A stretch of DNA of 64,000 bases, taken from the NCBI GenBank assembly GCA_030427805.1, contig JAUICP010000003.1, positions 1-64,000 of the forward strand, read 5' to 3'. This DNA is from Bdellovibrionia bacterium (GTDB taxonomy: Bacteria; Bdellovibrionota; Bdellovibrionia; Bdellovibrionales; JAGQZY01). A program made the translations under genes and the position numbers. Positions 62,028 through 64,000 of the stretch are shown one piece after another. The notes beneath the pieces were generated by a model. It did no database searches. It saw only the letters and a list, made by a program, of their open reading frames with translations, and was not told where the DNA came from. The stretch's first letter is position 1. Each line of letters begins with the position of its first letter.

Positions 62028-63506
62028 TCAATCTTTGAGTTTCAGTCCCACTTTAGAGGGTAATCCTTTACTTTTATTATAATTCGCATTCATCAGATCG
62101 TGCTGCGACTTAACAAATAGCAGACTTAAGTTAATTTGCTGGGAAAGCTCAGAGGTCATCTCAGCAATTTTCTCGGCATTGGCTTCTTTGGAGATAACTC
62201 GGTCCTGGAGCATGTGCAGCTCAAAGAGCTGACCCGTCACACGATTTAAGCGCTCGTAGAGAGGAAGATAGTATATTTGCTTTCTAAACTCTCTTGATTT
62301 CATTTGTTCAAAAAGTTCGATGAGTTTGTTTTGGCGTTCGAGCCAATTGCTCGAAAACAGTCCCCAAGACTTTCGGTCTTCATTAGTAGATTCTTTTACG
62401 AAACTATCGATACTCGTCTTATATTGAGTTCTTAGCGAGTCAACGACATCGGCGATCTCGTTGAGCTCAAGGCGAGCATTCTGTCTGGTTTGTTCATGAA
62501 AGCTTCGCAACTCAGCTTTGTAAGACTCATGATTTTCAACTCCGAAAAGATAGCGATGCTCATAGAGATCCTGATCTCCTTTTGCACATGACGTACAAGT
62601 CACTTTAACATCGTAAAAACCTGCAGGGATAAACTGCCCTGTGACTTCGCGAATCGGCTGAGTTTGGAATATTTTTGAACTCAAGCTCAACTCGATCACT
62701 TTTTGAAAACGATGGGCACCGAGTAGAGTCGTTGGATCGCCACTAATTTGAATACGAACCTGAGAACCCACTGGCAAGTTAGTTGCCGCCATTAATACTG
62801 GATCGCGAAGACTCGAATCCTTTTCGATGAGGGTGAAACTCGCTTTTTGTGTTGTTTCTGGGAGTTGACTTACTGAGTATAGCTTTTGCTTTACATCCGA
62901 GGGGAGCTCATCAACAAAGCTTTTCTCCGGGCCACTGGTAACAAGTAAAGTCACTCCAATAACGAGGGTCATGATAAAAAGAATCATGGACGCTCTTCTG
63001 TAGAGCCATTCACGGCGGGACATACCAACCGAACTCACCATTCGATCAATCTTAGCCATGTAAGGCGCAGGAATTTTTCCTTTAATCTTCTCGATAATAG
63101 GGCTCTGCACGACTTCGTCGATGATGGTCTCAACACCTGTTTGAACTTGATTCGTAAAACTCAAATCATTTTGATTTTGTTCAAATTGAATTCGATCGAT
63201 TGTTCCGACTCGAGCCGCTCGAGAGAAATCATTGTCGTTCATATTCTTGATCACTTCCGAACCACAGGCCCGGAAACATTCAATTTCTTTAATTTTAGTC
63301 CACTGGGAGAAGCCCGGTCGCCAAATAAAGTGATCGATGGAAATCCACTTTTTAAGAAGATAGCGACTCACCTGTTTTGAGCTTAAAGGGCCGAAATGTC
63401 GCTCATCGCGAAAAATAAACCAATCACTCAACTGGTGACCGTCTTCGATCACTTGTTGATTTACAGGCGAAACAATATGTTGGGTTTCGGAACTTAGTCT
63501 ATCCAC
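62028..63506 (-). CDS. GYF_2-TM-periplasmic protein
   Basis: 492 residues. A GYF_2 domain at about 25-80 (DWFIFRDERHFGPLSSKQV, then FIWRPGFSQWTKI) lies in the cytosol. A transmembrane helix follows at 170-190 (MILFIMTLVIGVTLLVTSG). The periplasmic part has an Ig-like region (LPVGSQVRIQISGD, with CTSC) and a long helical segment. The GYF domain probably docks on Pro-rich partners such as the coiled-coil protein encoded next. GTG 63506 is the assumed start but the GGAG lies only one or two bases upstream, so it is uncertain. It heads the operon. Confidence 0.78.
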   Translation of the reverse strand: MDRLSSETQHIVSPVNQQVIEDGHQLSDWFIFRDERHFGPLSSKQVSRYLLKKWISIDHFIWRPGFSQWTKIKEIECFRACGSEVIKNMNDNDFSRAARVGTIDRIQFEQNQNDLSFTNQVQTGVETIIDEVVQSPIIEKIKGKIPAPYMAKIDRMVSSVGMSRREWLYRRASMILFIMTLVIGVTLLVTSGPEKSFVDELPSDVKQKLYSVSQLPETTQKASFTLIEKDSSLRDPVLMAATNLPVGSQVRIQISGDPTTLLGAHRFQKVIELSLSSKIFQTQPIREVTGQFIPAGFYDVKVTCTSCAKGDQDLYEHRYLFGVENHESYKAELRSFHEQTRQNARLELNEIADVVDSLRTQYKTSIDSFVKESTNEDRKSWGLFSSNWLERQNKLIELFEQMKSREFRKQIYYLPLYERLNRVTGQLFELHMLQDRVISKEANAEKIAEMTSELSQQINLSLLFVKSQHDLMNANYNKSKGLPSKVGLKLKD

Positions 63507-63644
63507 TCCACTATTTTAGATCGGGAGGTCTAAAGTGGCTATGGCCCTCGACCTATTCAGATCCAAGGTACTTATTTATTTTTAGCGCCATTTTTTTGAC
63601 ACAAAATCGAGAAGAAACAGCACAGGATCAAAGGCTGTTTGAGT
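63507..63644. other. non-coding approach to the repeat arrays
   Basis: I see no gene here. It must contain the promoter of the minus-strand GYF_2-TM gene. It shades into degenerate copies of the 50-bp repeat. Confidence 0.5.
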
Positions 63645-63873
63645 CGCTGAGCTTGGCGAAGAAGTTACCTATGGCTCAGGATTAAAGGCTGTTTTGCTGG
63701 CTGGGCATGATGATTTTAGTTATGGCTTAGAGTCGCGGTTTTTTTGCTGGTTGGGCGTGATGATTCTAGCTATGGCTTAGAGTGCCAGTTTTTTTGCTGG
63801 TTGGGCATGATGATTCTAGCTATGGCTTAGAGTGCCAGTTTTTTTGCTGGTTGGGCATGATGATTCTAGTCCA
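63645..63873. repeat. 50-bp tandem repeat array (about four units)
   Basis: Units of the form TGCTGG-TTGGGCATGATGATTCTAG-CTATGGCTTAGAGTGCCAG-TTTTTT start at 63695, 63745, 63795 and 63845, exactly 50 bp apart. The two interior units (63745 and 63795) are nearly identical and the earlier copies are degenerate. The array contains frequent stops and no spacers, so it is neither coding nor CRISPR. Confidence 0.85.
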
Positions 63874-64000
63874 AGCTCATGGGCGACGTTCCTACCGATT
63901 CTAATCGACGGAGGCGTCGAAGCTCATGGGCGACGTTCCTACCGATTCTAATCGACAGAGGCGTCGAAGCTCATGGGCGACGTTCCTACCGATTCTAATC
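63874..64000. repeat. 47-bp tandem repeat array, continuing past the window
   Basis: AGCTCATGGGCGACGTTCC... repeats with starts at 63874, 63921 and 63968, exactly 47 bp apart, truncated by the window end. Each unit contains the palindrome CGATT-CT-AATCG and the pair CGACG...CGTCG. Units differ by single bases (GACGG/GACAG). Contiguous copies without spacers exclude CRISPR. Confidence 0.85.

Noticed and set aside
63645-64000. Repeat arrays as a CRISPR
   Set aside because: Repeats are contiguous with identical 50 and 47 bp periods, contain no unique spacers, and no cas genes are nearby.

Overview
This 64 kb window is a gene-dense piece of a Gram-negative chromosome with many lipoproteins and outer-membrane proteins. 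I see no rRNA, tRNA, insertion sequence, prophage or CRISPR array. The gene families (AgmX/PglI C-terminal and TolQ/TolR-type motor genes, GYF_2 and PilZ proteins, LuxC/LuxE, an arsenosugar cluster, very large lipoproteins) point to a Bdellovibrionota or other former-deltaproteobacterial lineage. That assignment is inference from gene content only.

Layout. 0-2.3 kb: small housekeeping or unknown genes (YkgJ-type Cys-cluster protein, parvulin, a 37-residue basic protein). 2.4-6.1 kb: a flavin electron-transfer module made of a porin-like protein, an FMN-binding protein with a TGAT flavinylation site, two small polytopic proteins, and a convergent ApbE flavin transferase. 6.1-9.0 kb: an unknown Cys-motif protein, an exported PlsC-like acyltransferase and a glycine-zipper lipoprotein behind a sigma-54-like promoter. 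9.1-11.2 kb: feoAB. 11.4-19.1 kb: a five-gene, end-overlapping operon of a PaaK-like ligase, a degenerate RsbW-like/GNAT fusion, LuxE, a LuxC-ligase fusion and a GNAT protein; no luciferase is present. 19.1-31.3 kb: a papain-like Cys-His-Asp exported protein, then a divergent envelope-motor locus. On one side are a GYF_2-PilZ protein and a 1295-residue helical-repeat protein. On the other are an Ig-like repeat protein, a small exported protein, an FHA-TM-AgmX protein, TolQ/MotA-like and two TolR/ExbD-like proteins.

31.3-34.2 kb: an arsenosugar-type cluster (ArsS, AhpD-like protein, two glycosyltransferase families), followed by an AmpG-like permease. 35.9-39.0 kb: three genes on the minus strand that I consider the most unusual locus: a PEGA-TPR lipoprotein, a FliF-like/FliG-like fusion membrane protein that seems to use an ATT start codon, and an outer-membrane barrel. 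No other flagellar gene is in the window. 39.2-55.4 kb: three giant surface lipoproteins in tandem (2300, 1094 and 1946 residues) built from Ig-like, FN3, FG-GAP/VCBS and NHL repeats. 55.8-63.5 kb: a second envelope-spanning gene set on the minus strand: GYF_2-TM protein, 1350-residue coiled coil, two-LysM lipoprotein and outer-membrane barrel. The last 0.4 kb holds two adjacent families of tandem repeats (50 bp and 47 bp), the second running off the window.

Working together (inference): the window carries two or three candidate trans-envelope assemblies. One is powered by a TolQR-type proton channel. One has a FliF/FliG-like inner-membrane component. One has a long cytoplasmic coiled coil tied by GYF/TM, LysM and barrel proteins to the outer surface. 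The giant lipoproteins are plausible surface adhesins or carried cargo. Such equipment would suit gliding, attachment or predation.
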